Part shown: one piece after another, positions 7,451-16,831 of the stretch
Position numbering within the stretch: the stretch's first letter is position 1
How the letters are laid out: each line of letters starts with the position of its first letter
Assembly: GCA_944321505.1 (NCBI GenBank)
Contig: CALULN010000002.1
Span: 1 to 45,626, forward strand
DNA length: 45,626 bases
DNA from: Candidatus Methanomethylophilaceae archaeon
Lineage (GTDB): Archaea; Thermoplasmatota; Thermoplasmata; Methanomassiliicoccales; Methanomethylophilaceae
Direction: 5' to 3'
Translations under genes and position numbers: made by a program
Notes under the pieces: generated by a model
The model's input: the letters and a program-made list of their open reading frames with translations, nothing else
What the model was told of the DNA's origin: nothing
Database searches by the model: none

Positions 7451-8181
7451 CCCTTCACGGCGTCTATGACGGCCTTGAGCTTGCCGGGGTCGTGGCAGCG
7501 CTCCACGAAGGTGCCGGTGACGACGACGTCCGCGCCGGCATCCCTGGCGGCCTTGGCCGCCTCCGGGGTCTTTATCCCGCCGCCGACTATCAGAGGCACG
7601 GAGAGCACTCCTTTGACTGCGGAGATCATCTCCGGCGGAACGGGCCTGTCGGCGCCGCTTCCGGCCTCGAGGTAGACGAGGCTCATCCCCATGAGCTCGC
7701 AGCCCAGGGCCCAGGACATGGCGCCCTTCAGGTCGTCCCTCTTCACGGGCTCAGCCTGTCCGACCTCCCCGACCTTCATCCCGGGCTCCACGATGATGTA
7801 GCCCATGGATATGGTCTCGATGCCGATCTTCTTGACCGCCAGGCTGGCCATCGCCTGGGCGCGTATGACCCACTTGAGGTCGGTGCTGTTCACCAGGCTC
7901 ATGTAGAACATGGCATCCGCCTTGGACGCCAGTGCGTGGGGTCCGGCGGGGAAGTAGATCACGGGGAGTCCTGTCCTGGCCTTGATCCTCTCGGCGGTCT
8001 CGTCCAGGTTCTCGTTGCTGATGCCGGTGGATCCGCCGATCATTATGGCGTCCGTGCCCGCATCCTTGCACATCTGTGCCAGCTCCGCGGCCTCCTCGGC
8101 GGACTGCTTGTCCGGGTCCAGGAGGGACATGTGGAGCGTGCGCTTCCCTAGGTTGCCGAGTATGAAGTCTCTGACAGTCAA
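7447..8181 (-). CDS. Geranylgeranylglyceryl phosphate synthase
   Basis: This TIM-barrel prenyltransferase joins geranylgeranyl diphosphate to sn-glycerol-1-phosphate, the first committed step of archaeal ether lipid synthesis. Family motifs are LHMSLLDPDK, GGSTGI, YFPAGP, YLEAGSGA and IVGGGI. The start is uncertain: GTG 8229 would add 16 residues without family resemblance. TTG at 8181 gives 244 residues (TVRDFILGNLGKRTLHMS...), the usual family length, and fits a TATA-like TTGAAATACC (complement of 8212-8221). It lies downstream of trmG10 in the same direction and 1.9 kb from the Tes-like gene, so two lipid genes are close together. Confidence 0.9.
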   Translation of the reverse strand: MTVRDFILGNLGKRTLHMSLLDPDKQSAEEAAELAQMCKDAGTDAIMIGGSTGISNENLDETAERIKARTGLPVIYFPAGPHALASKADAMFYMSLVNSTDLKWVIRAQAMASLAVKKIGIETISMGYIIVEPGMKVGEVGQAEPVKRDDLKGAMSWALGCELMGMSLVYLEAGSGADRPVPPEMISAVKGVLSVPLIVGGGIKTPEAAKAARDAGADVVVTGTFVERCHDPGKLKAVIDAVKG

Positions 8182-8233
8182 TCTCCCACCGTCTGAAAGT
8201 ATCCCTATGCGGTATTTCAACCCTTGCACTGGC

Positions 8234-9259
8234 TCAGTGGCGGAGCAGGTGGTAGTGCCTGGAGAGTGAGCCGTGCACCCTCTGCTCGTAGTAGGCGTCC
8301 AGGCGCATGGACTCCACGTCCATCCTGTGCGGCAGTATGACTCCGGCGCAGCCGTCCTCCGAGACTGTCTCGGAGAAGGCCTTCAGCGCTCTGCGGTAGA
8401 TGCTGTCGATGGGCTCCCCGCCGGTGTGGGTGGATCTCCCGTAGGGGGGGTCGGTGGCTATGACGTCGACCTCGCCGAACGCATCCCTGATGCCGGAGAC
8501 GTCCGTCACGGCGGAATCGTGGAGCTCCAGCCCGTAGAAGTCCATGTTCTCCTGGGTGCCGGCGATCATCTCCTCGTCGAAGTCCGACACCATGGCCTTC
8601 ATGCCCATCATGGCCGCCTCTATGGCGATGCCGCCCGTCCCGCAGAAGGGGTCCAGGACGGTGGAGCCGCGTTTCGCTCCGGTGAGGTTGATCAGAGCCC
8701 TGGCGTACCTGGGGTGCAGCGAGATGGGGGAGAAGAACGGGCGCTCGCCCACCTTCCTGGTCTCCAGGGCGTTGCGGTCCACCTCCCTCTCTCCGAGGAA
8801 GAGGTGGACACGGTCGCTCATGATCATGTGGACCTCCAGGTCCGGTGACTTGAGCCTCACATCGTTCTTCTTGGACAGTATGCCGCCGACCTTGCGGACC
8901 AGGTCCTGGGAGTCCACGTCCTTCATGCGGGCCTCGAACCTGTGGCATCTGACGGCGAACGTGCCAGGGGGCAGCTCCACACCGAGCACCGGCGATGTGT
9001 CGTCCGGGTCGAAGGAGCACAGGTGCCTGCCGATCCTGTGGGTCAGGGATATCCTGTCGGCGACGGGGTCCACGCAGGCGGGGTCCATCTCCGCGATGAT
9101 GTACCCCGGGCCCTCCGCAACCACGTTCGCACTGCCGGTTTCCGCCTCTATGCATTTCTTGGCCTCTGCGGCGCACATGACCTTGTGCTCGCCGGACAGC
9201 TCGAAGAAATAGGCGGGGGGCATGGCCCCCTGATTGTCCGTCTCAGTCTTTAATACCAT
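8234..9259 (-). CDS. trmG10: tRNA (guanine(10)-N2)-dimethyltransferase
   Basis: The 341-residue protein has an N-terminal THUMP-type RNA-binding region (about 10-150) followed by a Rossmann methyltransferase domain. The SAM-binding motif is [15 protein letters not shown] and the catalytic motif is DPPYGRS, both typical of archaeal TrmG10/Trm11, which dimethylates G10 in tRNA. The start overlaps the 3' end of radA by 17 bp, so it is probably translated from the radA message. Confidence 0.9.
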   Translation of the reverse strand: MVLKTETDNQGAMPPAYFFELSGEHKVMCAAEAKKCIEAETGSANVVAEGPGYIIAEMDPACVDPVADRISLTHRIGRHLCSFDPDDTSPVLGVELPPGTFAVRCHRFEARMKDVDSQDLVRKVGGILSKKNDVRLKSPDLEVHMIMSDRVHLFLGEREVDRNALETRKVGERPFFSPISLHPRYARALINLTGAKRGSTVLDPFCGTGGIAIEAAMMGMKAMVSDFDEEMIAGTQENMDFYGLELHDSAVTDVSGIRDAFGEVDVIATDPPYGRSTHTGGEPIDSIYRRALKAFSETVSEDGCAGVILPHRMDVESMRLDAYYEQRVHGSLSRHYHLLRH

Positions 9260-10187
9260 CTTCGGTGACCATGAAGACGGCCTCTCCCTCCGGCAGGTTG
9301 GGGGAATCGATGAGCCTGGCGACCCTCTTCCCGGCCTTGCCCTTCCTCAGGTAGATGCGGAACGTGGCCGTGTGCCCAACGATGTGTCCGCCGATGGGGC
9401 GGGTGGGGTCTCCGAAGAAGGCGTCCGGCTTGGCGGCGACCTGGTTGGTGACCGCGATGACGGCGTTGTTGAGGGTGGCGAAGTTGAGCAGGTCGTGCAT
9501 GTGCCTGTTGAGGACCTGCTGCCTCTCTGCGAGGGTGCCCCTGCCCACGTACTCGGCCCTGAAGTGCGATGTGAGGGAGTCCACGATCATCAGCCTGACC
9601 TTGGTCTGCTGAGCCAGCTCCATCGCCTTCTCCACCAGCAGGATCTGGTGCTGCGAGTTGAAGGCCCTTGCGACATGGATCCTCTTCAGGGTGGCCTCCG
9701 GGTCCAGACCCAGATACGTGGCCATCTGCACGATCCTCTCCGGCCTGAAGGTGTTCTCCGAGTCGATGATGATGACATCGGAGTCCAGACCGCCCCTGTC
9801 CTCGGGCATGGTGGCGTTCACCGCCAGCTGGAAGCAGACCTGGGTCTTGCTGCTGCCGAACTCGCCGAAGAACTCGACGATGGACTGGCTCTCCAGTCCT
9901 CCCGCCAGCAGCTCGTCGAACGCCTTGGATCCGGTGGTGAGCTTGACGATCTCCTTCCTCCGCTCCATGATCTCGCTGCCGGTCTCGAATCCTCCGATGT
10001 CGGCCACCAGCTTGGCTCCTTCGATGATGTCCATCGCCTTCTTCTCGCCGATCTCGCACCTCTCCGCGAGATCCCCCGGTGATGCTACCGCGATGGCCAA
10101 AAGATCGTTGTAACCCGCTTCGTGGAGCTTCTCTGCTATGGCTGGTCCTACTCCTGGTATGTCTTCTAGGGTTTTCTCTGCGACCAT
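9243..10187 (-). CDS. radA: DNA repair and recombination protein RadA
   Basis: The 314-residue archaeal RecA/Rad51 homologue forms the strand-exchange filament in homologous recombination. An N-terminal helix-hairpin-helix domain ([13 protein letters not shown], about 9-21) precedes the ATPase core. Walker A is GEFGSSKT (108-115), with Ser where GxxxxGK[ST] usually has Gly before Lys. Walker B is LMIVDSLT, followed by the family signature [16 protein letters not shown] and an L2-like GGHIVGH. GGAGGTCAT precedes the ATG and CTTTAAGTA (complement of about 10221-10230) is the likely TATA box. It is the first gene of radA-trmG10-GGGP synthase. Confidence 0.96.
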   Translation of the reverse strand: MVAEKTLEDIPGVGPAIAEKLHEAGYNDLLAIAVASPGDLAERCEIGEKKAMDIIEGAKLVADIGGFETGSEIMERRKEIVKLTTGSKAFDELLAGGLESQSIVEFFGEFGSSKTQVCFQLAVNATMPEDRGGLDSDVIIIDSENTFRPERIVQMATYLGLDPEATLKRIHVARAFNSQHQILLVEKAMELAQQTKVRLMIVDSLTSHFRAEYVGRGTLAERQQVLNRHMHDLLNFATLNNAVIAVTNQVAAKPDAFFGDPTRPIGGHIVGHTATFRIYLRKGKAGKRVARLIDSPNLPEGEAVFMVTEDGIKD

Positions 10188-10309
10188 ATTATGACCTCCG
10201 GTTCTTCCATGGGCTCACCCTACTTAAAGCGATTCTGGAGAGGTGACCGAATACCGCCGAATGCCGACGCCCAAAAGCCTTAATATAAAGGCGCGGGATT
10301 CATGGCCCG

Positions 10310-10666
10310 ATGGCCAAGAAGAGGAAGGTAGGCGAGCCCAAGGAGCCCGAGTACGAGTTCGTCCCGCCGGAGTTCGACGAGAAGGAGTACATCTACAAGG
10401 ACCTCTACGGTACCAAGGTCACGATCATCTGCGCCGTCCTGGCCGTCATCGTCGGAATCTGCGCCGGCTGCATCACCAACATGTGGAGCTGGCTGGGCGG
10501 CCTGCTGCTCCTAGTGGTCGTCCTGCTGGGGATGAAGCAGTTCCTCACCCTGCTCCGCTTCGACGCCGAGCTGGTCGAGACCAAGACCATGCTGGGGAAC
10601 TACATCCTGTACATCCTGCTGGCTCTCGGCGTTTGGACGCTGATGGTCAACCCGCCCTTCGTCTGA
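10310..10666 (+). CDS. Small three-helix membrane protein of unknown function
   Basis: The 118-residue protein has a basic start (MAKKRK), an acidic/aromatic stretch to about residue 35, and three predicted membrane helices (about 38-58, 60-78, 95-115). A TATA box TTAATATAAA (10280-10289) lies about 25 bp before the ATG, so the mRNA is essentially leaderless. No family is recognised. It stands alone between divergent radA and convergent cca. Confidence 0.65.
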   Translation: MAKKRKVGEPKEPEYEFVPPEFDEKEYIYKDLYGTKVTIICAVLAVIVGICAGCITNMWSWLGGLLLLVVVLLGMKQFLTLLRFDAELVETKTMLGNYILYILLALGVWTLMVNPPFV

Positions 10667-10714
10667 AGGGCATGGAAACCCATTCACCTTCTTCAGGTTC
10701 CTCCACAGGACCTT

Positions 10715-12037
10715 TCAGCGCTCCCACGGCATCTGCGGGCGCATCAGCCTCGTGAGCAGCATCTCGTCCGCGGTGCCGAGGGCCTCCTCATGGTTCAGGA
10801 CCCTCATGGCGGAGACGTCCAGGTCCCTGCCGATGCCGGCCCTGTGGATCTCCGCCCTCAGGACCTCCTCGGCCGTGCGGTGCTTCCTCTCGGTGACCAC
10901 CGTCCATCTCCCGGCCTCCACGAAGGGGCTGCCGTACGGGTTGTCCCTCCATTTGGCCAAGAAGTCCGCGGAAGTGCCCACCCATACCGGGGGGCCGGCA
11001 TGGGTGTGCAGTTTGGGGAGCACGTCCCTCTCCATCTCGAAGATGATGACGGCCTTCTCCGCATCGTGGCCGTGGACAGCCCTGAGGGGCCCGAAGCCGT
11101 TCTCGCCCAGCCTCCGCCACAGGGCGTATTGGCTCTTCCAGATCTGGGCCTGGAGGTTCTCGTCGATTATGCCGGGGTTCGGGAACATCACCGCCATCAG
11201 CCTGGTGCCGCGGGCCTCCGCTTCCGCGCGGATGCAATCCCTGGTCATGGGCTCCTCCGGTCCGGGGAAGAAGAACCGTGTGCCGGGGGACCCAAGGTAC
11301 TCTCTGGCGGCTATGATGAACCTGCACATGGTGTCCAGGTGGACCGCCGAGGCGACGTTGCGCTTGGGGTCCACGGGGTCGTAGAACACCAGCGGGGCAT
11401 CCATGTCCGGGCCCTTCCTCTCCAGGGAGACCACGGTGCCCTCCTTCCACAAGGATGCCGCCTTCAGCAGTCCGCGGAACCCGCCGAACCTGAGGGTGAG
11501 GATCTCGCAGAGGTATCCGGAGAACCCTCTGATCTCCGGTTCCGCCCCGTAGGTTCCGATGCCCTTCATGAACGCCTTGGTCAGGCGCATCTCGTCGCGC
11601 ATGGCGGCGTCCGTATGGGCGAGTATGTAGTCGGTGTGGAACGGGGTGCGGTCAACCGCCGTCTGCAGGTGCTCGGCGGAATCCACGGCATAGCAGGGGA
11701 CCATATCCACCGATAGTCCGCGGAAGCTCCCGGTGGTGTAGGGATGCTCCGCGTACATCATGCGCCCGGAGATCAGGTCCACGCCTGCCTCGATGCCGAT
11801 GCGCTCCATGTCCTCCTTGGGCACGGATTCCGGGAACATGACGAAGAGGTCCACGTCCGGGTCCCTGAGGTATGTGCCCTTGGCGACGGAGCCCACGTAT
11901 CTCACGGAGACGTCGATGCCCCTGGCCGCGAAGTAGTCCTGGGTCATCCTCCTGAGCTCCTCCGCGGTCTCCACTATCGCCGCGCACTCCCCGGGGGATG
12001 GGACGATGCGTGCGAGCACCTCCTTCTCCGTATCCAT
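10715..12037 (-). CDS. cca: CCA tRNA nucleotidyltransferase (archaeal class I)
   Basis: The 440-residue enzyme adds or repairs the 3' CCA end of tRNA. The polymerase-beta-type head has G49-S50 (VGSVAKGTYLRDPDVDLFV) with catalytic D61 and D63, and a third carboxylate in SVDMVPCYAV. The later sequence includes FSGYLCEILTLRFGGF and FFPGPEEP, typical of archaeal CCA enzymes and unlike class II enzymes. The length is the family norm. A TATA-like TTTATTATC (complement of about 12061-12069) precedes the ATG. Confidence 0.94.
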   Translation of the reverse strand: MDTEKEVLARIVPSPGECAAIVETAEELRRMTQDYFAARGIDVSVRYVGSVAKGTYLRDPDVDLFVMFPESVPKEDMERIGIEAGVDLISGRMMYAEHPYTTGSFRGLSVDMVPCYAVDSAEHLQTAVDRTPFHTDYILAHTDAAMRDEMRLTKAFMKGIGTYGAEPEIRGFSGYLCEILTLRFGGFRGLLKAASLWKEGTVVSLERKGPDMDAPLVFYDPVDPKRNVASAVHLDTMCRFIIAAREYLGSPGTRFFFPGPEEPMTRDCIRAEAEARGTRLMAVMFPNPGIIDENLQAQIWKSQYALWRRLGENGFGPLRAVHGHDAEKAVIIFEMERDVLPKLHTHAGPPVWVGTSADFLAKWRDNPYGSPFVEAGRWTVVTERKHRTAEEVLRAEIHRAGIGRDLDVSAMRVLNHEEALGTADEMLLTRLMRPQMPWER

Positions 12038-12131
12038 GGCCCCGCGATGCTTATGGCCGATAATAAACAGTTCGACATCCTTCTCCCCGGCATCGTGCCA
12101 GGATTAAATATCCGCCTTCGGATTCGAGAGC

Positions 12132-13073
12132 ATGCGCAGATGCCCCGAGTGCGGCCAGTTCTGGGACGACAGCGAGCCCTTCTGCCGCCATTGCGGCAGG
12201 GATCTGTCCGACGCCGACAGGGTCGACCCTCAGCAGGCGATGGCGCAGGAGTCCCGCGGAGGGTCCCTGGTCACCATCCTGATCCTGGCGCTCTGCGTGA
12301 TGATGATCGTGCCGATGGTCATGGGCTTCCTGAATCCGCCCGTGAGCCCGGGGCACACGGACCTGGAGAAGGAGTACGTCTGGGAGTTCCAGGGCCACAC
12401 CTTCTCGGTGTCCCTTTCGATAGACGAGGCGGATCTGAAGGCGGCGGAGTCCACCACGCTCCCCCGCACCGGTTCGGCCTACGCGGAGGCTCCCGCGGGC
12501 ATGCATGCCGCCAAGGAGTACGTGGTGGTCGGCAGGACAGTGACCGTACTGTGCGATGCTCTGTGGAGGGAGTACTCCGACTTCGTGTCCGTTTCCGGGA
12601 ACGAGGGGTACATCAACGCGACCGACTTCGCGAACTATCTGCTGGCGTTCGTGAACACAGTGATCACCTACCAGGAGGATCCCACGTCATCGGACGGGTC
12701 TAATGAGTATTGGCGCCTGCCGGTGGAGACCCTGTACCTCGGGTACGGCGACTGCGAGGACACATCCATCCTCATGTCCGCCATATGCAACTGCATGAGC
12801 ACCCTGTCGGATGCGGAGGGCCGTGCGTTCGCGCCTGGGGACTACATCGAAAGCGCGTGCATATTCCTGCTGCCCGAGCATGCTATGGCGGGTGTAAGCC
12901 TCTCGACGGATCCGGCAAACGGATGCTATGTGTCCGTAGACGGAATGAGGTACTATTTCTGTGAGACAACCCTCGACAGCAATTTCAGTCTTGTGCACGC
13001 GGGTCATCAAGATTCAAAGTACTTCGGTGCCTTCGCGCTGCCGCTCGTAGGCTATGTGAACTCGTACGCATGA
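12132..13073 (+). CDS. Zinc-ribbon, membrane-anchored transglutaminase-like protein
   Basis: The 313-residue protein opens with a zinc ribbon (C4, C7, C18, C21) and has one membrane helix (about 46-67), then an extracytoplasmic domain. That domain resembles the transglutaminase-like superfamily: GYGDCEDTSIL supplies the candidate nucleophile C208 and acidic E209/D210, and LLPEHAMAG supplies candidate H250. These proteins act as peptidases, ligases or binding domains; the substrate is unknown. TATA TTAAATA (about 12104-12110) is 22-28 bp upstream. It converges on another zinc-ribbon/one-helix protein with directly abutting stops, suggesting a functional pair. Confidence 0.65.
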   Translation: MRRCPECGQFWDDSEPFCRHCGRDLSDADRVDPQQAMAQESRGGSLVTILILALCVMMIVPMVMGFLNPPVSPGHTDLEKEYVWEFQGHTFSVSLSIDEADLKAAESTTLPRTGSAYAEAPAGMHAAKEYVVVGRTVTVLCDALWREYSDFVSVSGNEGYINATDFANYLLAFVNTVITYQEDPTSSDGSNEYWRLPVETLYLGYGDCEDTSILMSAICNCMSTLSDAEGRAFAPGDYIESACIFLLPEHAMAGVSLSTDPANGCYVSVDGMRYYFCETTLDSNFSLVHAGHQDSKYFGAFALPLVGYVNSYA

Positions 13074-13757
13074 TCATGCGGGTGTGACACTGATGACCAG
13101 TTTACCGGAAGCATAAGGTTGCGGCCCGCCGGTTAATTCCAGCACAGATGTGCGTTTGTTCAGATCAATGGTGAGAGATGCGCCTGTTTGGCTCTGGGAA
13201 CCGCTCAGTATGCTGATCACACTTCCTTTTTCCCCAGTCGCATTGGGCTCCGTGGTGAGGAAGACGGTAATCTCCACAATTGAGGTGCCATTCACCGGTG
13301 GGATATCCAATTGTATCTGCCTATCCATCGCCTCTCCATTGACATCTATTCTGAATGGAGCGCTGGTGTAAGGGGCACTTCCGATGGATACCTCGAGGAC
13401 GAGGTTTGCGTATGGGCAGGGTTCGTCGAGTTCGAATTCCTTAGATTCAGGATTGTAGTACTTCCCGTCTTGCTGGATGTTGTACAGCGTGCCGTCGTCC
13501 GAATGGATGACAAGGTCCTCGACGCTGAACGTGATGATGTATGAGTCTTCGGTCGCAGGACGGCTGTTGTCATCATTGAGGATGTAGTAGACGCCCGCCG
13601 CCACCAGGATTGCCGCGACGATCAATGCAGCGATGGGGATCAGCTTCCCGCCGGAGGAGGGCTTTGGAGCGATGCCTGCACGTAAGGGTGCGCCGCATTC
13701 GGGACAGCAGTCCGCACCCTCCCTCGTCTCGGCGCCGCATCTCCCGCAGAAACCCAT
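13074..13757 (-). CDS. Zinc-ribbon, single-helix membrane protein with extracytoplasmic domain
   Basis: The 227-residue protein starts with a zinc ribbon (C4, C7, C17/C18, C21), then a Pro/Ser linker, one membrane helix (about 40-60), and a beta-rich domain of about 160 residues exposed outside. The outer domain is not recognised. Its architecture mirrors the neighbouring transglutaminase-like protein, with which it shares a stop-to-stop boundary. A clear TATA box (CTATAAATA, complement of about 13778-13786) lies inside the 3' end of the upstream MBL gene. The gene body looks less GC-rich than its neighbours. Confidence 0.6.
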   Translation of the reverse strand: MGFCGRCGAETREGADCCPECGAPLRAGIAPKPSSGGKLIPIAALIVAAILVAAGVYYILNDDNSRPATEDSYIITFSVEDLVIHSDDGTLYNIQQDGKYYNPESKEFELDEPCPYANLVLEVSIGSAPYTSAPFRIDVNGEAMDRQIQLDIPPVNGTSIVEITVFLTTEPNATGEKGSVISILSGSQSQTGASLTIDLNKRTSVLELTGGPQPYASGKLVISVTPA

Positions 13758-13781
13758 GCCCCTCCATCTGGAACTGGATAT

Positions 13782-14615
13782 TTATAGGTCCCAAGCAGGG
13801 CTCCAGTCGGGTCTGGACGCCTCCAGGTCCTCGATCGTGATGGAGTCGCCGATGGTCAGGCGCATCAGGTCCCTGCCGGCCATGACTCTGCACCTGGTAG
13901 CCTTCTCCGCCTTCTCCGCCTGGGCGTTCTCGTCATGCTTGAGCATCACGATCCCCAGATGGATCAGCACTGTCAGCTCCGGGCGGACCCTCCTCACGAA
14001 ATCTATCGCATCGTCGGTGCACAGATGGCCGGCTATGCGGTTGTCGTCCGGCGTGGTCACCGGAAGCAGCAGCACCCTTGATCCGATGTACTGCTCCGCG
14101 ATCCTGTCGGAGTAGGCGGTGTCGCTGACATACGACACTATGCCGTCGGGGGTGTTGAATCTGAACCCCACGTTGCAGGGGTCGCTGTGGTCCGCTTCGG
14201 TGATCTCCGTCTCCATGCCGCAGATGTCCAGGACGTCCCCGGCCTTGATGGTGGCCGTCTTCTCCGGTATGGAGAGGTGGTAAGAGGACATGCAGGGCCC
14301 CAGCCCGTCGTGCCCGGAGATGACGCTCTCCGTGCCGTAGAACGCACCGCGCTTCACCCATCCGCCGTAGGTCATCCCCTCGATGGCGCAGGCCGCGTCG
14401 GAGTAGTGGTCCGGATGGCAGTGGGAGACGATGATGGCGTCCGTCTTCCTCAGGTCGTAGCGGATGCCGCACATGTTGGTGAGGGCCCCCGGACCGGGGT
14501 CCACGTGCACGGTGCCCTTGCCGGCGTCCAGCAGGAATCCGCCGGTGCTCCTGGCCTGGAACATGGTGGTGTGCCTCCCGCCTCCGGTGCCGAGGAAGGT
14601 CAGTACGGTGGCCAT
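13782..14615 (-). CDS. Metallo-beta-lactamase fold hydrolase
   Basis: The 277-residue protein has the MBL metal motif H65-X-H67-X-D69-H70 (SHCHPDHYSD), an N-terminal TFLGTGGGRHTT and a later VSYVSDTAYSD that supplies the bridging Asp region. This resembles the RNase Z/PhnP-like branch of the fold. The substrate (phosphodiester, RNA or other) is not evident. The frame continues open far upstream antisense to the next gene, but the MBL domain begins at ATG 14615. It is divergent from the 5'-deoxyadenosine deaminase gene. Confidence 0.8.
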   Translation of the reverse strand: MATVLTFLGTGGGRHTTMFQARSTGGFLLDAGKGTVHVDPGPGALTNMCGIRYDLRKTDAIIVSHCHPDHYSDAACAIEGMTYGGWVKRGAFYGTESVISGHDGLGPCMSSYHLSIPEKTATIKAGDVLDICGMETEITEADHSDPCNVGFRFNTPDGIVSYVSDTAYSDRIAEQYIGSRVLLLPVTTPDDNRIAGHLCTDDAIDFVRRVRPELTVLIHLGIVMLKHDENAQAEKAEKATRCRVMAGRDLMRLTIGDSITIEDLEASRPDWSPAWDL

Positions 14616-14690
14616 GCGACCCCCTATGCTTCCAAGGTATAACGGTTTGGTCAGATACCAGATATATAGTGGGAATCCCTGGGACGGCTC

Positions 14691-15980
14691 ATGATCAGAG
14701 TCATCCGCGACGGATGGATAGTGACCCAGGACCCCGAGCGCAGGGTGCTGAGAGGGGATGTGGCCATCGACGGCGAGAGGATCCTCTCCGTCGGCGGGAG
14801 GTATGAAGGCGGGTTCGACGAGGAGATCGACGCCTCCGGCGACATCGTGATGCCGGGGATGGTCAACACCCACACCCACGTGGCCATGTCCGTCATGAAG
14901 GGGGTCGTGGACGACCTCTCCTTCCCGGACTTCCTGGACAAGGTCTTCAGGATCGACGCGGACCGCACCGACGACGACCTGGACATCGGCGCCAGGCTGG
15001 GCTGCATGGAGATGATGCGCGGAGGGACCACCACGTTCGTGGACCTCTACTACTCCGAGGACGTCATCGCCGAGGCCGTGAAGGATGCGGGGATAAGGGG
15101 CGTGCTGTGCTGGTGCGCCCTGGACCCGGACAAGACAACCCAGAACGGGGACCCGGTGGACAACGCCAAGGCGTTCCGCTCCAAGTACAAGGGGGAGAGG
15201 AAGATCCTGCCCTCCATCGGCCTGCAGGGGGTGTACGTATGCGGAGAGGAGACCTGCGTCCGCGCCCACGAGTACGCCGTCTCCGAGAACATACCTCTGA
15301 ACATGCACCTGTCTGAGACCCGCGGGGAGGTGAACACTCACATCAAGGAGACAGGGAAGCGCCCCGCCGAATGGCTGGACTCCATCGGCGTGCTTTCTCC
15401 CAACGTCATCGCGGCCCACTCCGCATGGCTGACCATGAACGAGGTCCGCCTGATGGGGAGGGCGGGGATGTCCGTGTCCCTGTGCCCCGTGTCCAACATG
15501 AAGCTGGCCACCGGCGGCGTGGCCCCGGTGCCGGAGTTCCTGGAGAACGGGGTGAACGTCTCCCTGGGGACGGACGGCAACACCACCAACAACTCCCTGG
15601 ACATGCTGTCGGAGATGAAGGTGTGCGGCCTGCTGCAGAAGTCCAGCAGATGGGACGCCAGGGTTACACCTGCCCAGAGCCTGCTGGACTTCGCCACCAT
15701 CAACGGCGCCAGGGCCATCGGCATGGGGGACTCCATCGGATCGATAGAGGCGGGGAAGATGGCGGACATCGTGATAATGGACGGGAAGGCACCCAACCTC
15801 AGGCCGCTGCTGCCGGACAACATCATCGCCAACATCGTCTATTCCGGCAGCAGCCTGAACGTGAAGACCGTCATGTGCCAGGGCGATATCGTCGTGGACA
15901 ACGGCAGCATCATGACTTTGGACTGCGAGGACGTCCTGTCCCGCTCGGAGGGGATGTGGGAGTCCCTGTGCAGGAGATGA
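14691..15980 (+). CDS. dadD: 5'-deoxyadenosine deaminase
   Basis: The 429-residue amidohydrolase has metal ligands H61-T-H63 (GMVNTHTHVAM), a further His in NMHLSET and AAHSAW, and the final Asp in LGTDGNTTNNSLDM. This pattern marks the MtaD/SAH deaminase group. In methanogens the member DadD deaminates 5'-deoxyadenosine, a by-product of radical SAM enzymes, and also acts on SAH and methylthioadenosine; that role suits a genome with Tes-like radical SAM enzymes. TATA AGATATATAG lies about 25 bp upstream. The stop overlaps the next start (ATGA). Confidence 0.85.
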   Translation: MIRVIRDGWIVTQDPERRVLRGDVAIDGERILSVGGRYEGGFDEEIDASGDIVMPGMVNTHTHVAMSVMKGVVDDLSFPDFLDKVFRIDADRTDDDLDIGARLGCMEMMRGGTTTFVDLYYSEDVIAEAVKDAGIRGVLCWCALDPDKTTQNGDPVDNAKAFRSKYKGERKILPSIGLQGVYVCGEETCVRAHEYAVSENIPLNMHLSETRGEVNTHIKETGKRPAEWLDSIGVLSPNVIAAHSAWLTMNEVRLMGRAGMSVSLCPVSNMKLATGGVAPVPEFLENGVNVSLGTDGNTTNNSLDMLSEMKVCGLLQKSSRWDARVTPAQSLLDFATINGARAIGMGDSIGSIEAGKMADIVIMDGKAPNLRPLLPDNIIANIVYSGSSLNVKTVMCQGDIVVDNGSIMTLDCEDVLSRSEGMWESLCRR

Positions 15981-16831
15981 GCTATGCGGACAGGGTCTCC
16001 TTCGAGCGCCCCGATCCGGCGGCGCTGAGGGAGCGGGGCATGGTGTGCGCGGACATGCACTTCCACACCAGGTGCTCCGATTCATTCACCTCCCCATGGT
16101 CGGCACTGAAGCTGGCCAGGAGGCGGGGGGTGGGCTTCGCCGTCACCGACCACAACCTGGTTTCCTCGGCGGTGGGGCTGTGCAGGGAGAAGGGAGCCGA
16201 CGACATCGTGATCCCGGGGATGGAGATCAGCGCCTGGGACGGACCCCACATCCTCGTGTACTTCTATGATTGGAGGGACCTGGAGTCCTACTGGAGCAGG
16301 CATGTGCATCCCCATATGTCCGGCAACCCGTGGCTGGCCATCCGCAGAGGGACCCGAGAGATACTGGAGTCCCTGGAAGGGGAGAGCTGCGTGGTGTCCG
16401 CCGCGCATCCGATGGGCTATCCTTCAGGCAACAAAGGCGTCGAGAAGTGCATATCGAAAGGCATCCTGGGCGACGACATATGCGATCTCCTTGATGCGTA
16501 CGAGGTGATCTGCAGCGGCATGACCCGCAGGAGCAACCTCGCCGCATTGGCCAATGCGGAGCGCCACGGACTGGGGATCACCGGCGGGACGGACGGCCAC
16601 CTGGGGTCTGAGCTGGGCAACGTGGTCACCGCCGCATGCGCCGATGATGCGGACGGCCTACTGGATGCGGTGGCATCGGGGAGGTCGATCGTCATCGGCA
16701 GGGAGAAGAGCCTGCCCTGGAAGGTGGCCATGGGCGGCGCCTGCACCCTGCGCTTCCTGCCGCATACCCCCTCGGCATTGAGGGTGCATCTGAGCCAGAA
16801 CATCACCGGGCGCTTCAGGCGAGGCCTCTGA
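15977..16831 (+). CDS. PHP-domain metal-dependent phosphoesterase
   Basis: The 284-residue protein carries PHP motifs: H28-X-H30 (DMHFHTRCSDS), T57-D58-H59-N60, GMEISAWDGPH, AAHPMGY and GGTDGH. PHP enzymes hydrolyse phosphoesters with a trinuclear metal site; the substrate is unknown. The ATG overlaps the dadD stop by 4 bp, with AGGAG just upstream, so the two are coupled. A link to nucleoside by-product handling is possible from context. The 3' end overlaps the convergent cardiolipin synthase gene by 17 bp. Confidence 0.8.
   Translation: MSYADRVSFERPDPAALRERGMVCADMHFHTRCSDSFTSPWSALKLARRRGVGFAVTDHNLVSSAVGLCREKGADDIVIPGMEISAWDGPHILVYFYDWRDLESYWSRHVHPHMSGNPWLAIRRGTREILESLEGESCVVSAAHPMGYPSGNKGVEKCISKGILGDDICDLLDAYEVICSGMTRRSNLAALANAERHGLGITGGTDGHLGSELGNVVTAACADDADGLLDAVASGRSIVIGREKSLPWKVAMGGACTLRFLPHTPSALRVHLSQNITGRFRRGL

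Noticed and set aside
7447-8229. GTG 8229 as start of GGGP synthase
   Set aside because: It adds 16 residues that do not resemble the family and has no ribosome site; TTG 8181 gives the usual length and fits a TATA-like element. It remains possible.
14616-16085. Extension of the MBL hydrolase frame far upstream on the minus strand
   Set aside because: This part is antisense to dadD and the PHP gene, has no recognisable domain, and the MBL fold starts cleanly at ATG 14615.
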